Positions 8,511-17,026 of a stretch of DNA of 40,048 bases are shown here, in pieces; positions within the stretch are counted from its first letter, which is position 1, and the number at the start of each line of letters is the position of its first letter. The translations under genes and the position numbers were made by a program. This DNA comes from an uncultured Lachnospiraceae bacterium (GTDB taxonomy: Bacteria > Bacillota > Clostridia > Lachnospirales > Lachnospiraceae): positions 1-40,048 of the forward strand of contig CAMGCK010000012.1 in the NCBI GenBank assembly GCA_946040795.1, read 5' to 3'. Under the pieces are notes generated by a model. That model had not been told where the DNA came from. It did not search any database and worked only from the letters and a program-made list of their open reading frames with translations.

Positions 8511-10161
8511 TCAGGGACAGAAGGTCGTTGTCATCGGACATCGGAATCCGGATACGGATTCGGTCTGCGCGGCCATCTGTTACGCGGAATTGAAAAACCG
8601 CGAAGATCATTTGACATATGAACCGCGCCGGGCGGGCAAGCTGAATCGAGAGACTGCCTGGGTGCTGAAGCGCTTTGGCGTGGAGCCGCCGCGGATGTGT
8701 ACGGAACTGAATCCCAAGATCCGTAATGTGGAATATCGCCACATCAGCGGATTGAAGCAGGACACCAGCATCCGTGCGGCATGGGAAATCATGCGTGATG
8801 AGAACATCGACTCGCTGGCAGTGGTCGATGAGGGCCAGGAACTGCTGGGGCTGATCACGGTGCAGTCCATCGCCATGGCGAACATGGACGTATTTGATAA
8901 CCGGATCCTGGCCAAGAGCGGCACAAGCGTGCTGAACATTCTGAATACGCTCAGCGGTACGATGGTGACCGGCTCCGCGGAGGGCGTTGTGGACCCCCGC
9001 GGTAAAGTGGTGATCGGTACCGCAAGTCCGGATGTACTGGAACAGACACTGGAAGAAGGCGACATCGTCATCCTGTCCAATCGTTACGAGAGCCAGCTGT
9101 GCGCCATTGAGATGGGAGTCAGCATGCTCATCGTCTGCATGGGTGAGCCGGTTCCAAAGACAATCATCAAACTGGCAGAAAAGAATCATGTGGCCATCAT
9201 GAGCGTGCCCTGTGATACTTATGCAGCCGGCAAGCTGATCAGCCAGTGCGCGTCTGTGGGTTACTACATGCAGACCGAAGGCCTGATGACCTTCAATCTG
9301 ATCACCCCGGTGGAGGATGCAGTCAATGTCATGGCGCGTGTCCGCTACCGTTATTTCCCGATCCTGGATGAAAACAACAAGTACTGCGGTATGCTTTCAC
9401 GCAGAAATGTGCTGAAGGTGGAACGTCGTAAAATGATCCTTGTGGATCACAATGAAAAGAGTCAGGCCGTGGAAGGTTTTGAACAGGGTGAGATCCTGGA
9501 GATCATTGATCATCATCGGATCGGTTCCATGGAGACCCGCGGACCGGTTTACTTCCGCAATCAGGCGCTGGGATCCACGTGTTCCATCATTGCACAGATC
9601 TACGATGAGCATGAGCAGGAGATCACGCCGCAGATCGCGGGACTTCTGATGAGTGCCATTCTGTCCGATACGCTGAATTTCACGAGTCCCACATGCACGC
9701 CGCTTGATAAGGTGATCGCCCATCGGCTGGCGGACATTGCAGGCGTAAACATTGAAGAGTTTGTGGAAGAAATGTTTACGGCAGCGGAAAATATGGAAGG
9801 CCGATCTGCAGAGGATTTCCTGACCGGCGATTTCAAGGCGTTTACCACAGGCGACAATCGATTCGGTGTAACTCAGGGCAATTTCCAGACAGTCACTAAT
9901 CTGAACAGGGCCGCGGAACTGGTATCGGAGGCGATGGAACGTTTCCGTCAGGAGCAGAATCTGGAAGACATTTATGTCATGCTGACGGACATCCGGACAT
10001 CCGCAACAACGCTGCTGTATTCCGGAAAACATGCTGAAAACATTGCAAAAAGGGCCTTTGAGGGCTTCCCCGAAGAGAATGGCCGATTCCTGCTGGAGGG
10101 CGTTGTGAGCCGTAAAAAGCAGGTTTTACCGCGCCTTATGGAAGCTTATCAGGAATTGTAA
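8497..10161 (+). CDS. Manganese-dependent inorganic pyrophosphatase with CBS and DRTGG domains
   Basis: Family II (DHH) pyrophosphatase, hydrolysing PPi to phosphate in the cytoplasm and pulling biosynthetic reactions forward. The 554-residue product has GHRNPDTDSV (14-23, metal-binding His15, Asp19, Asp21) and the DHH motif at 338-340 in IIDHHRIG. Between them lies a long insert with two CBS motifs flanking a DRTGG-like domain; in characterised homologues this binds AMP/ADP/ATP or Ap4A and sets activity. At about 550 residues it matches CBS-PPases rather than the ~310-residue minimal form. Start ATG 8497 is preferred over ATG 8476 because GAGGGGGGAA (8481-8490) sits 6 nt ahead of it; ATG 8503 is a less likely alternative. 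The gene overlaps the TtcA-like gene by 14 nt. Confidence 0.92.
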   Translation: MAMSNQGQKVVVIGHRNPDTDSVCAAICYAELKNREDHLTYEPRRAGKLNRETAWVLKRFGVEPPRMCTELNPKIRNVEYRHISGLKQDTSIRAAWEIMRDENIDSLAVVDEGQELLGLITVQSIAMANMDVFDNRILAKSGTSVLNILNTLSGTMVTGSAEGVVDPRGKVVIGTASPDVLEQTLEEGDIVILSNRYESQLCAIEMGVSMLIVCMGEPVPKTIIKLAEKNHVAIMSVPCDTYAAGKLISQCASVGYYMQTEGLMTFNLITPVEDAVNVMARVRYRYFPILDENNKYCGMLSRRNVLKVERRKMILVDHNEKSQAVEGFEQGEILEIIDHHRIGSMETRGPVYFRNQALGSTCSIIAQIYDEHEQEITPQIAGLLMSAILSDTLNFTSPTCTPLDKVIAHRLADIAGVNIEEFVEEMFTAAENMEGRSAEDFLTGDFKAFTTGDNRFGVTQGNFQTVTNLNRAAELVSEAMERFRQEQNLEDIYVMLTDIRTSATTLLYSGKHAENIAKRAFEGFPEENGRFLLEGVVSRKKQVLPRLMEAYQEL

Positions 10162-10227
10162 GAAGAGATACAATAAGACTGACCAAAAGTCACACAAAGA
10201 ACACATAAACATGTTATAACCAGTATG

Positions 10228-10259
10228 ATGTGATACTGAATGACACACAGAATGTGATA
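10228..10259 (+). repeat. Direct repeat ATGTGATA upstream of the PH-domain gene
   Basis: Two exact 8-bp copies at 10228-10235 and 10252-10259, 24 bp start to start, in the 112-nt gap before the PH-domain gene. I see no convincing -35/-10 pair in this gap. The copies might be regulator half-sites or chance. Confidence 0.4.
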
Positions 10260-10273
10260 TGGGAGGTACACAA

Positions 10274-10822
10274 ATGGCTGAAGGAAAGATCGAATGTGAA
10301 GAATTAAAAGAAGCGAAGAAGAGAGGAATCCGTACGGGGGAAGTACGCGTACAGATCGCGGATGAAGAAAAAATCTGGATGGACCGCAAGAGAAAAACCA
10401 TCTTTGCGCTTCCCTGGTCCTTTACCAAGTATACGCTGACGGCATCCCGCCTGCTGGTTGAAAAAGGCTTTTTCACCCGGACAGAAGAGCAGATCAGACT
10501 GTACCGCATTAAGGACGTGACCTATTCGCAGACATTCCTGGAGCGTCTCGGAAACACCGGTACGCTGTGTGTAAAGTCCAGCGATGCTTCCGTTCCGGAG
10601 CTGCATCTGGAGCATATCAAAAATGCAAAGACCATCATGAATGTGCTTTCACAGACGGTGGAAGTTGCGCGGCGTGAGAATGGTGTGCGGACGTCTGAAA
10701 TCGTGGGTGGTTCCGGCGGAGAAGGACATCATCACGGTCCTGGACCGATGGAAGGCGCGTCATTGGGACCGGAAATGATTCCGGATGCGGATCATGACGG
10801 AATCGATGATCGGTTGGAGTAA
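10274..10822 (+). CDS. Small PH-like (bPH_2/YdbS-type) domain protein with acidic calcium-loop-like tail
   Basis: A 182-residue soluble protein. Residues about 35-125 resemble the bacterial PH domain seen in YdbS/YdbT-type proteins: WMDRKRKTIFALPWSFTKY, LLVEKGFFTRTEEQIRLYRIKDV, then an RLGNTGTL strand. YdbS proteins usually carry membrane helices; this one has none. The tail is Gly/His-rich (about 150-165) and ends in DADHDGIDDRLE, spaced like a thrombospondin-type-3 or dockerin-like calcium-binding loop. The ATG at 10274 follows GGGAGG (10261-10266) and is preferred over the in-frame ATG at 10259, which overlaps that site. Function is unknown. It has no close partner on the left and is closed off by a bidirectional terminator. 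Confidence 0.78.
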   Translation: MAEGKIECEELKEAKKRGIRTGEVRVQIADEEKIWMDRKRKTIFALPWSFTKYTLTASRLLVEKGFFTRTEEQIRLYRIKDVTYSQTFLERLGNTGTLCVKSSDASVPELHLEHIKNAKTIMNVLSQTVEVARRENGVRTSEIVGGSGGEGHHHGPGPMEGASLGPEMIPDADHDGIDDRLE

Positions 10823-10840
10823 CGGCCGCTGAATAAAATG

Positions 10841-10878
10841 AAAAGAGCTTTCATCTTTAGGGGTGAAAGCTCTTTTTT
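10841..10878. terminator. Bidirectional intrinsic terminator between the PH-domain gene and aroF
   Basis: Perfect 13-bp stem AAAAGAGCTTTCA (10841-10853) / TGAAAGCTCTTTT (10864-10876) with a 10-nt loop. A-rich on one flank and T-rich on the other, so it can end transcripts from both convergent genes. Confidence 0.92.
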
Positions 10879-10926
10879 ATGAGTTTGTGCAGGAAAGCGG
10901 TCATTCACGCCGCCGTCCGAATACCC

Positions 10927-11958
10927 TTACAGCATTTCTGCAATATCCAGAATCAGCCGTTCTGTCTTATCCCAGCCGATGCACGGATCCGTAATGGACT
11001 TACCATAGCAGCCCTCGCCGATCTTCTGCGCACCGTCTTCGATATAACTCTCCACCATGAAGCCTTTGACCAGCTTCTTGATGTCGGGATTATGTCTCAT
11101 ACTGTACAGAACTTCCTTGATGATACGCGGCTGTTCCAGCGGCTTTTTGCCGGAGTTTGAATGGTTGGTATCGATGATCGCTGCCGGATTGGTCAGCGCC
11201 GGTGAATGCTGATAAAGATCCACCAGACGGGTCAGGTTCTCGTAATGGTAGTTGGGCTGGGATTCACCATGGTGATTGGAGAAGCCACGGAGAATGGCAT
11301 GCGCGTACGGGTTGCCTTGAGAATTCACTTCCCAGCCTCTGTAAATGAAGGTGTGGGAATGCTGAGCAGCGGTGATGGCGTTCATCATGACAGACATATC
11401 GCCGCTGGTGGGGTTCTTCATGCCGACCGGAACACCGATGGCACTGGAAGTCAGGCGATGTTCCTGATTTTCAACGGAACGGGCACCGACTGCAACATAC
11501 GCAAGGACATCATCCAGATACTCGTAGTTGGACGGATACAGCATTTCATCCGCACAGGAGAACCCGGTCTCCTGCAGCGCTGCAATGTGCAGACCGCGGG
11601 TTGCCAGAATACCCTTGTACATATCGGGCTTTTCCGTCGGATCCGGCTGGTGTAAAAGGCCCTTGTAACCGTCGCCGGTGGTACGGGGCTTATTGGTGTA
11701 AATACGCGGAACAAAAAAAATCTTCTCGGATACTTTTTCATTCAGTTTTGCAAGACGTGAGATGTAGTCGATGACACTGTCCTTATTATCGGCAGAACAG
11801 GGACCGATGATGAGGATCAGACGATCATCTTCACCGCTGAAGATCTTTTTCAGTTCAACGTCACGACGTGTCACAATATCAGCAAGATGGGCGGAAAGCG
11901 GGCAGGCTTCCTTGACTTCCATCGGGATGGCAAGTTTTTTCTTAAATTCTGCGTTCAT
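10927..11958 (-). CDS. aroF: 3-deoxy-7-phosphoheptulonate (DAHP) synthase, class I
   Basis: First enzyme of the shikimate pathway: phosphoenolpyruvate plus erythrose-4-phosphate gives DAHP. The 343-residue length and motifs fit the AroF/AroG/AroH (microbial class I-alpha) type: IGPCSAD (51-57), KPRTTGDGYKG (90-100, the PEP/E4P-binding motif with a two-residue variation from the usual KPRTTVGWKG), GARSVENQEHR, DTNHSNSGK and ESYIEDGAQ. The ATG at 11958 follows AGAGGAG. It has its own promoter immediately upstream, and the -35 box lies inside a perfect inverted repeat. No other shikimate gene is in view. Transketolase, which supplies erythrose-4-phosphate, is encoded 14 kb away. The exact isoenzyme (AroF, G or H) and its feedback inhibitor cannot be told, so the symbol is generic. 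Confidence 0.92.
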   Translation of the reverse strand: MNAEFKKKLAIPMEVKEACPLSAHLADIVTRRDVELKKIFSGEDDRLILIIGPCSADNKDSVIDYISRLAKLNEKVSEKIFFVPRIYTNKPRTTGDGYKGLLHQPDPTEKPDMYKGILATRGLHIAALQETGFSCADEMLYPSNYEYLDDVLAYVAVGARSVENQEHRLTSSAIGVPVGMKNPTSGDMSVMMNAITAAQHSHTFIYRGWEVNSQGNPYAHAILRGFSNHHGESQPNYHYENLTRLVDLYQHSPALTNPAAIIDTNHSNSGKKPLEQPRIIKEVLYSMRHNPDIKKLVKGFMVESYIEDGAQKIGEGCYGKSITDPCIGWDKTERLILDIAEML

Positions 11959-12022
11959 AAAATTACTCCTCTGTTTTCGCGGTTGAAGTCAGCAGTTATC
12001 CGGTAATGGCGAAAACATCTCT

Positions 12023-12051
12023 ATAATAGCACAATGAAAAGCATGGGTCAA
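12023..12051 (-). promoter_or_regulatory. Promoter of the DAHP synthase gene
   Basis: On the minus strand: -35 TTGACC (12051-12046), 17-bp spacer, -10 TATTAT (12028-12023). The expected start gives a leader of about 55-60 nt. The -35 box is part of the right arm of the inverted repeat at 12042-12076. Confidence 0.75.
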
Positions 12052-12076
12052 AGTGTTTTTCTGTCTTTGACCCATG
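12042..12076 (-). promoter_or_regulatory. Perfect 12-bp inverted repeat: terminator of the lipid operon and/or operator of aroF
   Basis: CATGGGTCAAAG (12042-12053) and CTTTGACCCATG (12065-12076) with an 11-nt loop. It lies 45 nt past the stop of the giant activase gene, where a terminator is expected, but the tail in that direction (CTTTTC) is a weak U-tract. It also contains the aroF -35 hexamer, so a dimeric repressor bound here would block aroF. Confidence 0.6.
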
Positions 12077-12120
12077 TACATGTGTGGTTTTTACCTGGGT
12101 ACAGGTCTGCGGCTGTATGA

Positions 12121-15100
12121 TCAGGCTTTCTTTTCTTCTATTTTTTTCTTTGCTGCGGAAAGCATCAGTTTGATACGATTCAGCTGATTGACCTCACTGG
12201 CACCCGGATCATAATCCACGGCGGCAATATTGGCGTCCGGATAATCCTTCTTTAACGGCTTGATCACGCCCTTGCCGACCACATGATTCGGCAGACAGGC
12301 AAAGGGTTGAATGCAGACGATGTTGCTGGTGCCTTCCTGAAGAAGCTCCACCATTTCACCGCAGAGGAACCATCCCTCACCATACTGGTTGCCCAGAGAA
12401 AGATACGGTTTGGCCAGTTCGCCCAGTTCACGGATTCCCTTGGGCGGTTCAAAACGTTTGCTGTTCTCCAGGGCCTTGCACATCGGCTTACGGACGGTCT
12501 CAATGAGCCATACCGCGCCCCGTGCCAGAAGGAATCGGCTGAAACCGGCACCCAGGTATTTATAACGGTATTCGCGATCAAAGAAGATCATGCTGAGGAA
12601 GTTCATGAAGTCCGGCACAATGACCTCTGCGCCTTCCTTTTCCAGAAGTTCCACCAGATGATTGTTTGCAAGCGGCATGTACTTGACCAGGATCTCGCCC
12701 ACGATGCCTACCCTCGGCTTGACAATGCTTTCATTGAGCGGCAGTTCATCGAACTCCTTTACAATGGCTTCCACGTTTTTCTTAAAGCTCTTCACTTTGC
12801 GCTTGCCGAGGAATCCGTCAATAATATACTGTTCCCACTTTTGGTGCAGGGCCTCCGCGGAACCCGGAACGGCCTCGTATACACGGGTATGATACAGACA
12901 GCGTGTGAACAGGTCACCGTAGAGCAGTGCCCGGAAGGCTTCCACGGCCATCTTGAGATTCAGCTTGAAGCCGCTGTTTTTCTCCATGCCGTTGAAGTTC
13001 AGGGAGATGACCGGAATGTGGGACATGCCGGCGCGGTCCAGTGCGCGGCGGATGAAGCTGACATAGTTGGAAGCACGGCAGCAGCCGCCGGTCTGAGTCA
13101 TGAGGAGTGCCAGCTTGCTGGTATCGTATTTGCCGGAGTTGACAGCTTCCATCATCTGGCCGACGGTTACGATGCTGGGGTAGCAGGCATCATTATTGAC
13201 GTACTGCAGACCGATGTCAATGGCGCTCCTGGTGGAATCATTCAGCATTTCCAGATGGAATCCGTATTTGTTGAACACGGGAGCCAGCATGTTGAAATGA
13301 ATCGGGCTCATGCCGGGGGCCAGGATCGTATAGCCCTCCTTGAACATTTCCTCCGTGAATTCGGCACGGTGATAGGTCAGATCCGCATTCCTTGCGGCAA
13401 TGCCCTGATCGGCACGCATCTTCATGGCGGCAAGCAGGCTGCGGACACGAATACGCGCTGCGCCCAGATTATTGACTTCATCGATCTTCAGAACGGTATA
13501 CAGCTTGTTGCTGTTTTCCAGAATTTCAGCCACCTGATCCGTGGTAACGGCATCCAGGCCGCAGCCAAAGGAATTCAGCTGGATGATCTCCAGATCGTCG
13601 CGATGGCTGATATATTCCGCTGCTGCATACAGGCGGGAATGGTAGACCCACTGGTCCACTACGCGGATCGGACGGGTCGGCAGGAAATCCAGCGGAAGAC
13701 TGTCTTCCGTGAAGACATACAGGCCGTATGAGGCAACCAGCTCCGGGATGCCGTGATTGATTTCCGGGTCGATGTGGTAGGGACGTCCGGCAAGGACGAT
13801 GCCTTTCTTTCCGGCGGCAGCCATTTCATTCAGGCGCTTCAGACCTTCGGCACGGATATCGTCCTTTGCTGCACGCTGCGCCATCCAGGCTTTCAGCGCG
13901 GCACGGCGGGTCTCCTTTGCAGGGATGCCCCATTCCTTGGAACAGACATCCACCAGACGATCCGCAGCGGTCTTTTCCGAGGTGAATGCAATGAAGGGAC
14001 GGACATAGCGGACATCACCATCGGCTACACCTTCCACATTGTTCTTCAGATTTTCCGGATATGCCGCGACGATCGGGCAGTTGTAATGATTCTGAGAAAC
14101 TTCCGTTTCCTGGAATTCATACAGAACGCAGGGGTGGAAGATGGTCTTGATCCCCTGGTCAATGAGCCACTGTACGTGACCATGTGCCAGTTTGGCCGGG
14201 TAGCACTCGGATTCGGACGGGATGGATTCCATACCCAGTTCGTAGATCTTCCGTTTGGAGAACGGAGAGAGTACCACAGAGAAACCAAGCTCCTTAAAGA
14301 AGGTAGCCCAGTAGGGATAGTTTTCATACATGTTCAGCACACGCGGGATGCCGATGACTCCTCGCGGTGCCTCGTCCGGTGAAAGCACCGGATAATCAAA
14401 CATACGGATCCGCTTGTATTCCACCATGTTCGGACCTTTTTCCACAGCGTTCGGATCCTTGATGACCTTTTCACAACGGTTGCCGGTGATGTATCGGCTG
14501 CCGTCCGTAAACGTATTCACCGTCAGCATGCAGTTGTTTTCGCAGCCGCCGCAATGGGTGGTGTGGGTATTGTACTGCAGGTTGTGGATCTCTTCAAAGG
14601 AGAGCATGGAAGTGCCGTTTCCGCGGCAGCGCTGCTTGGCAAGAAGGGCCGCGCCGAAAGCACCCATGATACCTGAAATATCCGGGCAGACGGCTTCCAC
14701 ACGGGCAATCTTTTCAAAGGCACGGAGAACGGCCTTGTTATAGAAGGTACCGCCCTGAACGACGATGTGCTTTCCAAGACCGGAGGCATCGGAGAGTTTG
14801 ATGACCTTGAACAGCGCGTTTTTAATGACAGAGTAGGCAAGGCCGGCGGAAATATCGGAGACAGGAGCACCTTCCTTTTGTGCCTGCTTCACATTGGAAT
14901 TCATGAAGACGGTACAGCGGGTACCCAGGTCCACAGGGTGTTCCGCGAACAGGGCTTCTTCCGCAAATTCAGCGGCGGTAAAGCCCAGAGAAGTGGCAAA
15001 GTTTTCAATGAAGGAGCCGCAGCCGGAGGAGCAGGCCTCGTTCAGGAGGACATTGTCCACGGTGTGGTTCTTCAGTTTGATGCATTTCATGTCCTGACCG

Positions 15101-16359
15101 CCGATGTCCAGCACACAGTCCACTTCCGGATCAAAGAATTCAGCAGCGGTCGTATGGGCAATGGTCTCTACCTCACCCTCATCCAGGTGGAACGCGGCCT
15201 TTAACAGGGCCTCGCCGTAACCGGTGGAGCAGGCATGGACGATTCGCGCATCCTTATTAAGACGGGACTGGATCTCATCCATTGCGGCAATAGCCGTCCG
15301 GATGGGACTTCCCTGATTGTTGCGGTAGAAAGAGTATAAAAGCTCACCTTCTTCGCCGATGACCGCCAGCTTGGTGGTGGTGGAACCGGCATCGATACCC
15401 AGATAGCAGTTCCCGTGATAAGAAGTAATGTCGGCTTTTTTTACGACGGCTTTTTTGTGGCGTGAAGTGAAGGCGTCATATTCTGCCTGATCTGCAAAGA
15501 GCGGGTCCAGACGTTTGATCTCAAATGCGATCTTGACACCGCTTTTGAGCTTTTCAATCATTTCATTGACGGACCGGCTTTCATCTTCCTTGGCTTCCAG
15601 CGCTGCGCCCATGGCAGCAAACAGATGGGAATTTTCCGGATCGACGATGGTTTCATCGGTCAGCTTCAGCGTCCGAATGAAGGCCTTTTTCAGTTCCGGC
15701 AGGAAATGCAGCGGGCCGCCCAGGAAGGCGACACAACCGCGGATGGGTTTACCGCAGGCCAGACCGGAAATAGTCTGATTGACCACGGCCTGGAAAATGG
15801 ACGCCGCAAGGTCGGGCTTTGTTGCCCCCTCATTGATGAGAGGCTGAATGTCGGTCTTGGCAAATACACCGCAGCGGGCGGCGATGGGGTAGATCTCGCG
15901 ATAAGAGGCTGCGGCTTCATTAAGGCCGGTGGCATCGGTCTGTAAGAGGGACGCCATCTGATCGATGAAAGAGCCGGTACCGCCGGCGCAGACACCGTTC
16001 ATGCGCTCATCCAGTCCGCCTTTGAAGTAGATGATCTTGGCATCTTCTCCACCGAGTTCGATGGCAACATCGGTCTTAGGATATGTGGTCTCCAGCGCGG
16101 TGGCCACGGCCACGACTTCCTGGACAAATCCGATGTTCAGGGCTTTTCCGAGGCTGATGGCACCGGAACCGGTGATGCGGACGTTCAGCAGACAGTCACC
16201 CAGCTTCTCGCGGGCGTCTTCCAAAAGCAGAGAAAGCGTCTCCTGGGTGTGAGCCTGGTGACGCCTGTATTCTCCGAATATGATATTGTTGTCCCGGTCC
16301 AGCACGACAAGCTTGACCGTAGTAGAACCGACATCGATGCCGGCACGATATTTATTCAT
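12121..16359 (-). CDS. Giant two-activase acyl-CoA dehydratase/reductase-family protein; candidate anaerobic plasmalogen synthase (fused PlsA/PlsR-like)
   Basis: A 1412-residue cytoplasmic protein. Domain 1 (about 5-260) and domain 2 (about 325-580) are both BadF/BadG/BcrA/BcrD-HgdC ATPases: GIDVGSTTVK and GIDAGSTTTK for the phosphate loop. Both cysteines of the dimer-bridging 4Fe-4S cluster are kept in each (VCAGGTGSF with ARCGVFAKT; ACSSGCGSF with TRCTVFMNS). A CGGCENNC cluster-like motif follows near 600, then a DUF2229-like region (GIPRVLNMYENYPYW, ESECYPAKLAHGH) and a C-terminal HgdB-related region with CYPSIVT and QTGGCCRASNY. ATG 16359 is preferred to ATG 16365, which is only 3 nt from AGGAG. 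Such proteins use ATP-driven low-potential electrons. The architecture and position behind plsY match the PlsA/PlsR plasmalogen enzymes of Clostridium perfringens, fused; that role is inference. An alternative is a 2-hydroxyacyl-CoA dehydratase activase. Confidence 0.85.
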   Translation of the reverse strand: MNKYRAGIDVGSTTVKLVVLDRDNNIIFGEYRRHQAHTQETLSLLLEDAREKLGDCLLNVRITGSGAISLGKALNIGFVQEVVAVATALETTYPKTDVAIELGGEDAKIIYFKGGLDERMNGVCAGGTGSFIDQMASLLQTDATGLNEAAASYREIYPIAARCGVFAKTDIQPLINEGATKPDLAASIFQAVVNQTISGLACGKPIRGCVAFLGGPLHFLPELKKAFIRTLKLTDETIVDPENSHLFAAMGAALEAKEDESRSVNEMIEKLKSGVKIAFEIKRLDPLFADQAEYDAFTSRHKKAVVKKADITSYHGNCYLGIDAGSTTTKLAVIGEEGELLYSFYRNNQGSPIRTAIAAMDEIQSRLNKDARIVHACSTGYGEALLKAAFHLDEGEVETIAHTTAAEFFDPEVDCVLDIGGQDMKCIKLKNHTVDNVLLNEACSSGCGSFIENFATSLGFTAAEFAEEALFAEHPVDLGTRCTVFMNSNVKQAQKEGAPVSDISAGLAYSVIKNALFKVIKLSDASGLGKHIVVQGGTFYNKAVLRAFEKIARVEAVCPDISGIMGAFGAALLAKQRCRGNGTSMLSFEEIHNLQYNTHTTHCGGCENNCMLTVNTFTDGSRYITGNRCEKVIKDPNAVEKGPNMVEYKRIRMFDYPVLSPDEAPRGVIGIPRVLNMYENYPYWATFFKELGFSVVLSPFSKRKIYELGMESIPSESECYPAKLAHGHVQWLIDQGIKTIFHPCVLYEFQETEVSQNHYNCPIVAAYPENLKNNVEGVADGDVRYVRPFIAFTSEKTAADRLVDVCSKEWGIPAKETRRAALKAWMAQRAAKDDIRAEGLKRLNEMAAAGKKGIVLAGRPYHIDPEINHGIPELVASYGLYVFTEDSLPLDFLPTRPIRVVDQWVYHSRLYAAAEYISHRDDLEIIQLNSFGCGLDAVTTDQVAEILENSNKLYTVLKIDEVNNLGAARIRVRSLLAAMKMRADQGIAARNADLTYHRAEFTEEMFKEGYTILAPGMSPIHFNMLAPVFNKYGFHLEMLNDSTRSAIDIGLQYVNNDACYPSIVTVGQMMEAVNSGKYDTSKLALLMTQTGGCCRASNYVSFIRRALDRAGMSHIPVISLNFNGMEKNSGFKLNLKMAVEAFRALLYGDLFTRCLYHTRVYEAVPGSAEALHQKWEQYIIDGFLGKRKVKSFKKNVEAIVKEFDELPLNESIVKPRVGIVGEILVKYMPLANNHLVELLEKEGAEVIVPDFMNFLSMIFFDREYRYKYLGAGFSRFLLARGAVWLIETVRKPMCKALENSKRFEPPKGIRELGELAKPYLSLGNQYGEGWFLCGEMVELLQEGTSNIVCIQPFACLPNHVVGKGVIKPLKKDYPDANIAAVDYDPGASEVNQLNRIKLMLSAAKKKIEEKKA

Positions 16360-16384
16360 GAACATGAGCTCCTTTTATAAAGGA

Positions 16385-17023
16385 TTATTTATGGTGAAAC
16401 ATGATGGTTTTTGATTCCGTACCCTTAAGAAGCCGTACAATGTTGGCCCGGTGACGGCAGATCACAAAAAGCACACAGGCTGCATAGATGACAGATGCAA
16501 TTAAAGGATATGTTTCCGGATGCACCGCGGAAAGGAAAAGGAGAAGTACGGCTCCCGCAGTCAGGCCGGCAAGCGTGGCAAGCGACATGAACTGGACGGT
16601 CAGAAGAAGAACGACCATGATGAGCGCAGCCAGAAGACCGGCCCTAAAGTCCAGGAAGAATGCGGTGGAAAGGGCTACCAGGAAACCTTTACCGCCATTA
16701 AAGCCGTACCAGCAGGGGAATGCATGACCGAGCAGGGCAAACATGCCGGAGTACGCAACTCCGAGTAGGCGTCCCATGCCGATGCTTTCAAACAGCATGC
16801 CGAAGATCATACAGATGATCGCAGCTTTGAACAGGTCCAGGAAAAAGACCCACCAGGCATATTTGCTTCCGAAAACACGCTTAAAATTTGTAAATCCCGG
16901 ATTTTTGCTTCCTTCGTTGCGGATATCCTTTTTGTAGATCAGCGTGGAGAGAACGATTGCGGGATTAATTCCACTAACTAAATATGATACTACAGCTGCG
17001 GCAATAAGTAAAATAATTTTCAT
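16385..17023 (-). CDS. plsY: Acyl-phosphate:glycerol-3-phosphate acyltransferase PlsY
   Basis: Integral membrane enzyme that transfers an acyl group from acyl-phosphate to position 1 of glycerol-3-phosphate, the first step of phospholipid synthesis. The 212-residue product has about five hydrophobic segments. It shows the family motifs GSKNPGFTNFKRVFG (38-52, motif 1, a variant of GSGNxGATN) and GHAFPCWYGFNGGKG (99-113, motif 2). Motif 1 deviates at two usually small residues (SK for SG, GF for GA), but the Asn and Thr are present. It starts 3 nt after the FakA-like gene and ends 25 nt before the giant activase gene, so it is probably cotranscribed with both. FakA and FakB make its acyl-phosphate substrate. 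Confidence 0.92.
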   Translation of the reverse strand: MKIILLIAAAVVSYLVSGINPAIVLSTLIYKKDIRNEGSKNPGFTNFKRVFGSKYAWWVFFLDLFKAAIICMIFGMLFESIGMGRLLGVAYSGMFALLGHAFPCWYGFNGGKGFLVALSTAFFLDFRAGLLAALIMVVLLLTVQFMSLATLAGLTAGAVLLLFLSAVHPETYPLIASVIYAACVLFVICRHRANIVRLLKGTESKTIMFHHK

Positions 17024-17026
17024 GGG

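Noticed and set aside
10180-10192. TGACCAAAAGTCA palindrome downstream of the pyrophosphatase gene
   Set aside because: Arms of only 4 bp, no U-tract and no promoter overlap; likely chance.
12283-13731. Long plus-strand open frame (482 codons) opposite the giant activase gene
   Set aside because: Antisense shadow; the opposite strand encodes recognised catalytic motifs throughout.
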